From JAJFUI01 sp963754135 (GTDB lineage Bacteria; Planctomycetota; Planctomycetia; Pirellulales; Thermoguttaceae): a DNA stretch of 64,000 bases. Positions within the stretch are counted from its first letter, which is position 1. Every line of letters begins with the position of its first letter. The stretch lies in contig CAVWEY010000001.1 of NCBI GenBank assembly GCA_963754135.1, forward strand, positions 62,001-126,000, written 5' to 3'. Positions 21,508 to 28,693 of the stretch are shown here, piece by piece. The notes under the pieces were generated by a model, which worked only from the letters and a program-made list of their open reading frames with translations, ran no database searches and was not told the origin of the DNA. The position numbers and the translations under genes are program-made.

Positions 21508-22911
21508 ATGCCGGCCCAATTGCACGCCGATCCGATCGGCGAGATCAATAAGTATGATTTCCGCAACGCCGAAAAGTACGTGTTCAAGTGCCGCAAGGGC
21601 CTGGACCGGAACATCGTCACGGAAATCTCGGAGATGAAGCGCGAGCCGGCGTGGATGCGGGAGTTCCGCCTGAAGAGCCTGGAAATCTTCGAGTCGAAGC
21701 CCGTCCCGCGCTGGGGCGGCGACATCAGCATCAAGTTCGAGGACATCTACTACTATCTGAAGCCCACCCAGGGCTCCGTCAAGTCCTGGGACGACGTGCC
21801 CGCGGAAATCAAGTCCACCTTCGACCGGCTGGGCATCCCCGAGGCGGAGAAGAAATTCCTGGCTGGCGTGAAGGCCCAGTACGAGAGCGAAGTGGTCTAC
21901 GGCTCGCTGAAGGAGGAGATGGCCCGGCAGGGGGTCATCTTTACCGACACCGACTCGGCCCTCCGCGAGCATCCCGACCTGCTGCGCGAGTATTTCGGCA
22001 CAATTATCCCCCCGAGCGACAACAAGTTCGCCGCCTTGAACTCGGCCGTCTGGTCGGGCGGATCGTTCATCTACGTGCCGCCGGGCGTCAAGGTCGAGTT
22101 CCCCTTGCAGGCCTACTTCCGCATCAACGCCGCCAACATGGGCCAGTTCGAGCGGACGCTGATTATCGTGGACGAGGGGGCCCAGGTCCACTACGTCGAG
22201 GGCTGCACCGCCCCGATGTACTCGACCGAAAGCCTCCACTCGGCCGTGGTCGAGGTGATCGCCAAGCGCGGCTCGCGGGTCCGCTACACCACCATCCAGA
22301 ACTGGGCCAACAACATCTACAACCTGGTGACCAAGCGGGCGATGGCCTACGGGGACTCGCTGGTCGAGTGGGTCGATGGCAACCTGGGCAGCCGGCTGAC
22401 GATGAAATACCCCGCCATTTACCTTATGGAGCCGGGCGCCCGCGGCGAGGTCCTCTCGGTGGCGTTCGCCTCCGCCGGCCAGCACCAGGACGCCGGGGCC
22501 AAGGCCGTGCATTGCGCCCCGCACACCTCCAGCCGCATCATCTCCAAGTCGATTTCCAAGAACGGCGGCCGCTCCAGCTATCGCGGACTGGTGCGGATGC
22601 AGAAGGGGGCCAGGCAATCGAAGTCCAACGTCGTCTGCGACGCCCTGATCCTCGACGCACGCAGCCGCAGCGACACGTATCCCTACATCGAGATCGAAGA
22701 GCAGGACGTGATGGTCGGCCACGAGGCCAGCGTCTCGCGGATCGGCGAAGAGCAACTGTTCTACCTGACCAGCCGGGGGCTCAGCGAGGCCGAAGCCGCC
22801 ACGATGATCGTCAGCGGGTTCATCGAGCCGTTGGTCCGCGAGTTGCCGATGGAGTATGCGCTGGAGATGAACCGGCTCATCGAGTTGCAGATGGAAGGAA
22901 CCGTGGGGTAA
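21508..22911 (+). CDS. sufB: Fe-S cluster assembly scaffold SufB
   Basis: 467 residues, normal length. SufB with SufC and SufD forms the scaffold on which clusters are built. Diagnostic stretches are NKYDFRNAEKYVFKCRKGLD, KFAALNSAVWSGGSFIYVPP, QVHYVEGCTAPMYS, and HTSSRIISKSISKNGG. The C-terminal His/Glu region and the conserved Cys (SNVVCDALIL) are present. ATG at 21508 with GCGGAG upstream; the 5' neighbour is an inverted repeat. Overall very well conserved with no frameshift. Confidence 0.97.
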   Translation: MPAQLHADPIGEINKYDFRNAEKYVFKCRKGLDRNIVTEISEMKREPAWMREFRLKSLEIFESKPVPRWGGDISIKFEDIYYYLKPTQGSVKSWDDVPAEIKSTFDRLGIPEAEKKFLAGVKAQYESEVVYGSLKEEMARQGVIFTDTDSALREHPDLLREYFGTIIPPSDNKFAALNSAVWSGGSFIYVPPGVKVEFPLQAYFRINAANMGQFERTLIIVDEGAQVHYVEGCTAPMYSTESLHSAVVEVIAKRGSRVRYTTIQNWANNIYNLVTKRAMAYGDSLVEWVDGNLGSRLTMKYPAIYLMEPGARGEVLSVAFASAGQHQDAGAKAVHCAPHTSSRIISKSISKNGGRSSYRGLVRMQKGARQSKSNVVCDALILDARSRSDTYPYIEIEEQDVMVGHEASVSRIGEEQLFYLTSRGLSEAEAATMIVSGFIEPLVRELPMEYALEMNRLIELQMEGTVG

Positions 22912-22951
22912 ACGGACTTGGGGATTGGGGCTAGAGACAAGGAGCTAATTC

Positions 22952-23143
22952 ATGGTGACCTGCAAGTCGTGTAAGGCCATTATGCAGGAATCTTCGGCAC
23001 ATGGCTCCATCGAAGCAATCCGACTGTACCTTACCATAACAAATAAGGCGCGAAGATTGAGTCCAAGTACGATAAAAAGGAATGCCGAACGGATGGGGCC
23101 GTTATGTGACAAATGTCGTAAGTCGCAACTGACGTTCGATTAG
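22952..23143 (+). CDS. Small CxxC zinc-ribbon-like protein between sufB and sufD
   Basis: 63 residues with two CxxC pairs, TCKSCKA at the N-terminus and LCDKCRK near the C-terminus, which could bind zinc or an Fe-S cluster. A strong ribosome-binding site (AAGGAG, seven bases before the ATG) supports translation. Its base composition is visibly more AT-rich than sufB and sufD. The rest of the protein is basic and has no family that I recognise. Position inside the suf operon suggests a role in, or at least co-expression with, Fe-S assembly; equally it could be a recently acquired small gene. Confidence 0.6.
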   Translation: MVTCKSCKAIMQESSAHGSIEAIRLYLTITNKARRLSPSTIKRNAERMGPLCDKCRKSQLTFD

Positions 23144-23226
23144 CAGGGCGTTCTGAAACGGCGCCGAACATGTGTTCTTCAGACCACGTGAGTAAGACCG
23201 AGAACTGATTGCTGACACCTTCCATC

Positions 23227-24612
23227 GTGACCGAGCCCCTGGTAACTCGCGGATTCTCTCAAGCAGAATTCGAGGCTTTTCTGGCGTCGCGCGACGAGCC
23301 GGAGTGGCTGCTTGCGCTGCGGCGCACGGCTTGGGCCACGTTCCAGCAAATGCCTCTGCCCGACCGCAAGCAGGAAGAGTGGATGCGGACGGACATCCGC
23401 GGTTTCCGCTTCGGGCAATTCAGTCTCCCCTCTCCCGACCAACCTTCGGTCGGTGCCCGGAGAGGGGCCGGGGGTGAGGGCCGAGGGCTGGGCACTTCAG
23501 TGCCCAGTGGAAGCGGGACAGATGCCGCAACTACCAAGGGACTGTTGAGCACAGGGGTCGAACTGTCCGGCCACGCCGTTGCCTGCGACAGCCAACCCGG
23601 CCGCGAGCATCTCGATCCGGCACTGGCCCGGCGGGGCGTGCTCTTCGGCAGCCTCGACCGCCTGGTGGCCGAGCATGGCGAGCGGCTCCGGCCGTACTTG
23701 TTCGGGGCGGTCGATTATCGCGTCGACAAGTTCGCCGCTTTACACGCGGCCTGCTGGTCCGGTGGCTCCGTGCTCTACGTGCCCAAGGGCGTCGTGATCG
23801 AGCGGCCGCTCTATGTGCTTTCGTTGCTTTCCCCCGGCAAAGTAGATTTCGGGCACTGCCTCATCGTGCTGGAAGAAGGTGCCGAGGCAACCGTCGTGGC
23901 CGAGACCCAAAGCAGCGATCCTGCCGCGGCCGGATTGCACTGCGGGGCCATCGAAATCCATGTCGGCCCGCGGGCCCGCCTGCGATACGTCAATCTCCAG
24001 AACTGGGGCACCGGCGTCTGGCACTTCGCCCATCAGCGGGCGTTGGTGGGCCAGGACGCCTCGCTCCAATGGACCATCGGCGCCCTGGGCAGCCGGCTGG
24101 CCAAGGTGAACCAGCACGTGGCCCTGGTCGGCCCCGGCGCCGACGTGCAAGTCAACGGCGTCATGTTCACCGAGGGCCGGCAGCACCTCTCCTACCACAC
24201 CCTGCAACACCATCAGGCCCCGCACTGCACCAGCGACCTCCTCTACAAGGGTGCCTTGCAGGACAAATCACGGCTGGTGTGGCGGGGTATGATCCGCGTG
24301 GACCGCGACGCCCAGAAGACCGACGGCTACCAGCGGGACGACAATCTGATCCTTTCGGAAGAGGCCCGCACCGACTCGATTCCGGGCCTGGAAATCCTGG
24401 CCGACAACGTGAAGTGTTCGCACGGGGCCACGGCCGGCCGGGTGGACGACGAGCAAGTGTTCTACGCCTGCTGCCGCGGCTTGACCCGCAAGGAAGCGGT
24501 CCGTATGATAGTGGCCGGTTTCTTCCAGCAAGTCTTCGACCGCATCGCCATCCCCAGCGTCCGCCACGCCCTGGGCGAGGCGATCGGGCGGCGGGTGAGA
24601 GAATACCAGTAG
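23227..24612 (+). CDS. sufD: Fe-S cluster assembly protein SufD
   Basis: About 460 residues, partner of SufB in the SufBCD complex. Recognisable parts: EEWMRTDIRGF near the start, DKFAALHAACWSGGSVLYVP, HHQAPHCTSDLLYKGALQDK and GATAGRVDDEQVFYACCRGL, the last being the conserved C-terminal SufB/D motif. Between residues ~70 and ~105 there is an insertion (SPDQPSVGARRGAGGEGRG, GLGTSVPS) encoded by repeat elements at 23430-23510. I place the start at GTG 23227; TTG 23209 is also possible. The gene follows sufB and the small CxxC protein on the same strand. SufS and SufU are not nearby. Confidence 0.93.
   Translation: MTEPLVTRGFSQAEFEAFLASRDEPEWLLALRRTAWATFQQMPLPDRKQEEWMRTDIRGFRFGQFSLPSPDQPSVGARRGAGGEGRGLGTSVPSGSGTDAATTKGLLSTGVELSGHAVACDSQPGREHLDPALARRGVLFGSLDRLVAEHGERLRPYLFGAVDYRVDKFAALHAACWSGGSVLYVPKGVVIERPLYVLSLLSPGKVDFGHCLIVLEEGAEATVVAETQSSDPAAAGLHCGAIEIHVGPRARLRYVNLQNWGTGVWHFAHQRALVGQDASLQWTIGALGSRLAKVNQHVALVGPGADVQVNGVMFTEGRQHLSYHTLQHHQAPHCTSDLLYKGALQDKSRLVWRGMIRVDRDAQKTDGYQRDDNLILSEEARTDSIPGLEILADNVKCSHGATAGRVDDEQVFYACCRGLTRKEAVRMIVAGFFQQVFDRIAIPSVRHALGEAIGRRVREYQ
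23430..23510. repeat. Composite palindromic insertion inside sufD
   Basis: Two elements in tandem: CTCCCCTCTCCCGACCAACC...GGAGAGGGG (about 23430-23468) and CTGGGCACTTCAGTGCCCAG (23488-23507). Both are read in frame, the second as GLGTSVPS. The same 20-base palindrome in the same frame is in lpxB (29798) and, on the minus strand, in the GT39 gene (32177). Confidence 0.85.
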
Positions 24613-24620
24613 CACGCGAC

Positions 24621-24678
24621 GTAGGACGGATTTCCTAATCCATCCACCAAACGGGACGGATTAGGAAATCCGTCCTAC
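24621..24678. repeat. Inverted repeat after sufD
   Basis: Perfect 21-base arms, GTAGGACGGATTTCCTAATCC (24621-24641) and complement (24658-24678), between convergent sufD and the aminotransferase gene. It may serve as a bidirectional terminator although no T-run follows. Confidence 0.8.
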
Positions 24679-24689
24679 GCTACGATGAC

Positions 24690-25805
24690 CTACTCCTTCC
24701 GCGCCAGCTTCCTGAGTGCCTCGATGCCGCGGTCGATCACGCGGTCGTCGACGGCGTAGGAGATGCGGAAGTGGGTGTCGCGGCGGCTGAAGACGCTGCC
24801 GGGTATAATCAGCAACTGGTGCTTCTCGATCGCCCGGCTGACGAACTCCATGCCGGTGCCCCAGGGGAGCTTGGGGAAGGCATAGAACGCCCCGCCCGGC
24901 GTGACCAACTCGTAATCGTCGGCCAGTCCGGCGACGATCCGGTCGCGTTTTGTGCGGTAGGCGTCGATCTGCGGCGTCATGTCGAGGTCCATCGCCGCGG
25001 CCGCCGCCCATTGCAGCGGGTGCGGCGCACAGACGAAACTATACTGCTGCAACTTGAGCATCTCGCGGATGACGGCCGACGGGCCGTAGGCGAACCCCAG
25101 CCGCCAGCCCGGCATCCCGTACGTCTTGCTGAAGCCGTCCACCACCAGCGTCTGCGGATTGTACCTGGCCGGCGAGACGAAGGGCCGGTCGTAGCAGAAC
25201 GACCGATAGATTTCGTCGCTGATCAAGACGACGTTCCGCCGGGCGGCCAGCTCGGCCAGCCCGCGCACCACCTCCGGGCCGGCCACCGCGCCGGTCGGGT
25301 TGGCCGGGCTGTTGAAGATGATCGCCTTCGTGCGGGGCGTGATCGCGTCGGCCACACGGTCGAGGTCGATCTGAAAGTCGGGATAGGTGTCGAGGTACAC
25401 CACCTTGCCGCCGATCACCGCCGAGAGCGAATCGTAGAGCACGAAGTACGGATCGAAGACGATCACCTCGTCGCCCGGGTTCACCAAGACCATCAGGGCC
25501 AGCATCAGGCCGCCGCTGGTGCCGCAGGTGACGAACAGTTCGCGGTCGTCGTGGCCGTACTGGCGGCGGACCTGGGCCTCGAGTTTTTCGCGGAGTTGGG
25601 GAATTCCCTGGGTCACGGCATAGCCGTTCTTGCGGTCCTCGATGGCGTCGATCGCCGCCCGGCGGACCGGCTCGGGCACGTCAAAATCGGGCTGCCCAAT
25701 GGAGAAATTGATCGGGTCTTTCAGGTTTGCCCCCAGGTCGAAGACCTTGCGGATGCCCGAGGCGTCGAACAAGCGGGTACGGTCGGCAAGCCAATGTGCG
25801 GACAT
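24690..25805 (-). CDS. Class I/II PLP-dependent aminotransferase (aspartate-aminotransferase-like)
   Basis: 371 residues. The PLP lysine is in VDGFSKTYGMPGWRLGFAYG, with upstream INFSIGQPDFDVPEPV, the NPTGAV Asn, and SDEIYRSF Asp, and a final Arg in THFRISYA. This is the type I aminotransferase fold of the AspC/PatA/MalY-like group that transfers amino groups between amino acids and 2-oxo acids in the cytosol. Substrate cannot be fixed from the sequence. ATG at 25805. Convergent to sufD with a perfect inverted repeat between. No operon partner apparent upstream except the nucleotidyltransferase gene 24 bases away on the same strand. Confidence 0.92.
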   Translation of the reverse strand: MSAHWLADRTRLFDASGIRKVFDLGANLKDPINFSIGQPDFDVPEPVRRAAIDAIEDRKNGYAVTQGIPQLREKLEAQVRRQYGHDDRELFVTCGTSGGLMLALMVLVNPGDEVIVFDPYFVLYDSLSAVIGGKVVYLDTYPDFQIDLDRVADAITPRTKAIIFNSPANPTGAVAGPEVVRGLAELAARRNVVLISDEIYRSFCYDRPFVSPARYNPQTLVVDGFSKTYGMPGWRLGFAYGPSAVIREMLKLQQYSFVCAPHPLQWAAAAAMDLDMTPQIDAYRTKRDRIVAGLADDYELVTPGGAFYAFPKLPWGTGMEFVSRAIEKHQLLIIPGSVFSRRDTHFRISYAVDDRVIDRGIEALRKLARKE

Positions 25806-25829
25806 AGCGTTATAGCAGTTGCATAGTGT

Positions 25830-26423
25830 TCACGGGCCGAAAGCTTCCACTTCCTTCCACGCCTTGGCCAGCAGGTCGGCAACGCCCAACTCGGCCGCCG
25901 ATTGGTCAAGATACTGCCGGTCCAGCCGTTTCGCCTGAATCTTGAGCACGCCGAGGACGTCGCTCCATTGCCGGTCCGAGACCTCGTCGCCCAGCCGATA
26001 CCACTCCAATTTACTCAGCACCACGTCCTCGGCCGACGGCAGGTAGAAGCGCGACGACGGCTCGGCATCATCGAGAACGTCCTCCTCGATGCGTTCCATC
26101 GCCCCTCTGTCGTAGGGACGGTCCTTGGCGATAAAAATGTCCACCTTGAAACTGGTTGGCAGATAGATCACGTTGAAACAGGATTTCCTCGCGATGGCGT
26201 CCAAGATCATCCGCTCGTCGACGTAGTACTGATTCCGCAGCGCCGCAGCGAAGGTGGAGACGTGCGACGGAGACAATGCGGCAACCAGGTCCACGTCGGC
26301 CGTAGCACGGGAAGTCCCGTAGAACGTGCTGGCAAGCGAGCCGCAGATGTAGTGTTTGACTCCAAGCCGTCGGAGTTCCGTCACAACCGGAATCACCGCC
26401 GCCAACGCATCGGGGGTCTGCAT
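25830..26423 (-). CDS. Nucleotidyltransferase-fold protein (AbiEii/MNT-like)
   Basis: 197 residues. The motif YICGSLASTFYG followed by RATADVDLVAAL is the GS...DxD signature of the nucleotidyltransferase superfamily, with a third acidic site in FKVDIFIAKDRPYD. These proteins include AbiEii-type toxins and antibiotic-modifying enzymes. The ATG at 26423 lies two bases after the stop of the small upstream ORF, so the two are translationally linked. I cannot tell whether it acts as a toxin, a tRNA-modifying enzyme or a housekeeping protein; in planctomycetes such two-gene units are common and mostly uncharacterised. Confidence 0.8.
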   Translation of the reverse strand: MQTPDALAAVIPVVTELRRLGVKHYICGSLASTFYGTSRATADVDLVAALSPSHVSTFAAALRNQYYVDERMILDAIARKSCFNVIYLPTSFKVDIFIAKDRPYDRGAMERIEEDVLDDAEPSSRFYLPSAEDVVLSKLEWYRLGDEVSDRQWSDVLGVLKIQAKRLDRQYLDQSAAELGVADLLAKAWKEVEAFGP

Positions 26424-26425
26424 GA

Positions 26426-26666
26426 TTACTGCTTCCGCTGGTAATCGCGGAATCTTGCCGCGAGATCCTTGCCGTAAGTGTATTCAATCCACAGGATGTT
26501 GACTTCGTGCTGGTCCAATCGCGGATTCGCTCTGGCAATGGCCCGCCGTGAGAGCCCAATCACCAACGATGTCAGCGACCGCAACTGGGCGACCTTCTGC
26601 GCCCGTGGTCTGACGCAGCAGCTCGATCTGCACCCGTTCGGCGTCGGGGTGGGTGTCGGAGGGCAT
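26426..26666 (-). CDS. Small partner of the nucleotidyltransferase, frameshifted
   Basis: About 80 residues when one base near 26604 is corrected. The first frame reads MPSDTHPDAERVQIELLRQT, the second continues KVAQLRSLTSLVIGLSRRAI and ends KDLAARFRDYQRKQ. This pattern (short helical protein with a central 'LSRRAI/GI' segment and a C-terminal YGxDLAxR) is typical of the small ORF placed before nucleotidyltransferases in planctomycetes. It ends two bases before the partner's ATG. Function unknown; an antitoxin-like or accessory role is a guess. Confidence 0.6.
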
Positions 26667-26686
26667 GGCCGGCGGCTCCTGGGGGT

Positions 26687-26911
26687 TCAATGGCCGAATT
26701 GGCAGTCCGGGCCGCAGCAGTGGGACGAACCGCAGACATCGCGCACCGGGCAGGCCGACGCTCCGCCGCCGGCGACGTGGCCCGCCGAAACGCTCATCTG
26801 GCGTTCCACCCGCCCCTGCCCGCAGGAAGGGCACGCCGGCCGCTCCGCCCCGCGCACGAGCTCCTCAAACTCCCGGCCGCAATCCAGACAGGCGTATTCG
26901 TAAATCGGCAT
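26687..26911 (-). CDS. FmdB-family zinc-ribbon protein
   Basis: 74 residues. Starts with the family hallmark PIYEYACLDCGREFEEL, then a second pair in CPSCGQGRVERQMS. The two CxxC pairs bind zinc. A C-terminal tail with further Cys (CPVRDVCGSSHCC) is usual in planctomycete members. FmdB proteins are thought to act as regulators in formamide or nucleic-acid binding contexts but their role is not established. ATG at 26911. No clear operon partner: the ORF before it (26936-27178) is on the same strand 24 bases upstream. Confidence 0.88.
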   Translation of the reverse strand: MPIYEYACLDCGREFEELVRGAERPACPSCGQGRVERQMSVSAGHVAGGGASACPVRDVCGSSHCCGPDCQFGH

Positions 26912-26935
26912 GGACGTGATCCTCCGGACGGACGT

Positions 26936-27178
26936 TCATTGCGCAGCCAAGATGCTTTCCACGGAGATGTCTTCATCGATGGCCTCCCAATGAATTCCGA
27001 TGCCCCCGCCGATGAGCCGCCGGTTGCGGCGCTGTTGATCCGTGGCGTCACGCAAGGCAGGAAACCACTCCAGCGGCACAGTCACCTCCCGACCATCCGC
27101 CAACACAACATGGAGCGAGTCTTCTTCAAACGACACCGACGTCGCCAGAGACTCAACTTTAATACCCGAAACGCTCAT
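26936..27178 (-). CDS. DUF2442-domain protein
   Basis: 80 residues. Sequence VVLADGREVTVPLEWFPALR is the core of DUF2442, and the tail GIHWEAIDEDISVESILAA (Trp-Glu-x-x-Asp-Glu-Asp-x-Ser) is its typical ending. These small proteins are often found with toxin-antitoxin or transposon remnants, or next to DUF4160 proteins; none is seen here. The ATG at 27178 has GAGGAG at seven bases; an upstream ATG at 27214 is possible but lacks a good site. Function unknown. Confidence 0.82.
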   Translation of the reverse strand: MSVSGIKVESLATSVSFEEDSLHVVLADGREVTVPLEWFPALRDATDQQRRNRRLIGGGIGIHWEAIDEDISVESILAAQ

Positions 27179-27293
27179 GCCATTTCTCCTCGAATGTACT
27201 CGCAGAATTGCCGGCATCGCTGTATTATACCAGTTGCCCACGGATGTTAGAATGCCGCCTGTTTGGAAAGATTGGATATTGGAGGACCGGAGG

Positions 27294-28001
27294 ATGCCGT
27301 TTCCTGCCCTTACCCGCGCAGTCCCGGCTGGTCGACCGGCTGGCGGCCGAGGAGTACGGCTTTTCGGGCCTGGTGCTGATGGAGAACGCCGGCCGGGGCG
27401 TGGCCGACGTGCTCTGCCGGCTGGGCATCGCCGGGCCGGTGGTGGTCTGCTGCGGCAAGGGGAATAACGCCGGCGACGGGTTTGTGCTGGCCCGGCATCT
27501 CGATCTCCGCGGCCACAAGGTCCGCGTGCTCCTCTGGGCCGGGCCGGAGGAATTGACCGGCGATGCCGCGGCCAACTATCGCATTCTGGCGAAGACCGAC
27601 GTGCCGATCGACGTTTTCGGCGCGGCGCACGACGCCCAGCGGCTGGCCAAGCTGCTGGAAGGGGCGGCGTGGATTGTCGACGCCTTGCTGGGCACCGGCG
27701 CCGGGGCGAGCCTCGCCCGCCGCTAGACGGCGTGATCGAGCAGCTCAACGCGGCCGCGGCGCCGAAGTTGGCAATCGACCTGCCCAGCGGGCTGGACTGC
27801 GACACCGGCCAGCCCGCCCGGCACACCATCCGCGCCGCTGAGACCTGCACGTTCGCGGCCGCGAAGACCGGTTTCTCCGCGCCCGGCGCCGCAGGCTACA
27901 TCGGCCGGCTGCACGTGCTCGACATCGGCGTCCCACGGAAACTCATTGAAAGGGTGTCGTCTGAGTCTCCCCTCTCCCACTGGGAGAGGGGCAGGGGGTG
28001 A
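27294..28001 (+). CDS. nnrE: NAD(P)H-hydrate epimerase (YjeF_N / NnrE), two frameshifts
   Basis: About 236 residues. The enzyme epimerises damaged R-NAD(P)HX to the S form for repair. Typical motifs: QSRLVDRLAAEEYGFSGLVL, LMENAGRGVADVL, VVCCGKGNNAGDGFVLARHL, VDALLGTG and KLAIDLPSGLDCDTG. The frame breaks near 27325 (after MPFPALTR) and near 27702 (GTG|GEPRPPLDGVIEQ). The last 12 residues (ESPLSHWERGRG) come from a CCCCTCTCCC-type repeat at 27966-28005, so the natural C-terminus may be lost. The dehydratase domain found fused in E. coli is absent here. ATG at 27294. Confidence 0.8.
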
Positions 28002-28011
28002 GGGCGACGGC

Positions 28012-28566
28012 ATGAAATACGAAGTCGAGATGAAGTTCCCCGCGGCCGATCTGGCGGTGTTGGAGGGGCGGTTGAGCGGGCTGGGCGCTGCGATTTCCGC
28101 TCCCCAGCCGGAGGTGGACGTGTACTTTGCCCATCCCGCCCGCAATTTCGCCCAGACCGACGAGGCCCTGCGGCTGCGGCGCAAAGGCGGCAGTTTCTTC
28201 ATCACCTACAAAGGCCCCAAGATCGACGCGGCAACCAAGACCCGCCGCGAGATCGAGTTGCCCTTGGCCGCCGACGAAACGGGCTTCCAGGCGTGGTTTG
28301 GACTGCTCGAAGCCTTGGGCTTCGCCGCCGTCGGCGAAGTGCGGAAATCCCGCCGCAAAGCGAAAATCGACTGGCAGGGCCGAACCGTGGAAGCCTCGCT
28401 GGACGAGGTCGAGCGGCTCGGCACGTTCGTCGAACTGGAACTAATCGCCGAGGCCGACGGTTTGGATGCCGCCCGAGTGTGCATTGCTTCGCTGGCCGAA
28501 CGGCTCGGACTGGCCGGCAGCGAGCGGCGGAGCTACTTGGAGCTTCTGATGAAACGTCAGTCATAA
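28012..28566 (+). CDS. CYTH-domain protein (class IV adenylate cyclase / CyaB-like)
   Basis: 184 residues. The N-terminal ExExK motif is present (YEVEMKF) and the tunnel residues follow: ALRLRRKGGSFFITYKGPK, RREIELPL, VRKSRRKAKIDWQ, and VELELIAE near the end. CYTH proteins bind triphosphates; this group is annotated as class IV adenylate cyclase, but many members are thiamine-triphosphatases or of unknown activity. It starts ten bases after the nnrE stop. The sequence is intact. An inverted repeat overlaps its stop codon. Confidence 0.88.
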   Translation: MKYEVEMKFPAADLAVLEGRLSGLGAAISAPQPEVDVYFAHPARNFAQTDEALRLRRKGGSFFITYKGPKIDAATKTRREIELPLAADETGFQAWFGLLEALGFAAVGEVRKSRRKAKIDWQGRTVEASLDEVERLGTFVELELIAEADGLDAARVCIASLAERLGLAGSERRSYLELLMKRQS

Positions 28567-28619
28567 AGCCGCGACCGGTGGTCGCGCCGGCGTAAGGCGC
28601 GACCATCGGTCGCGGCTTT
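28565..28619. repeat. Inverted repeat at the CYTH gene end
   Basis: AAAGCCGCGACCGGTGGTCG (28565-) pairs with its near complement ending CGCGGCTTT (to 28619). It may terminate the CYTH gene; it also resembles other CGCGACC repeats in the window. Confidence 0.75.
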
Positions 28620-28693
28620 GTAAACTGCACTTTCCCTAGTTTCCCCAATTTGCGATACTCTAGCCCTGGAGAGGCTGCCCGGACGGAACTAGT

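Noticed and set aside
25830..26666. Classical toxin-antitoxin module
   Set aside because: The nucleotidyltransferase fold fits, but the small partner is not a recognisable AbiEi or MNT/HEPN partner, so I report only the pair.
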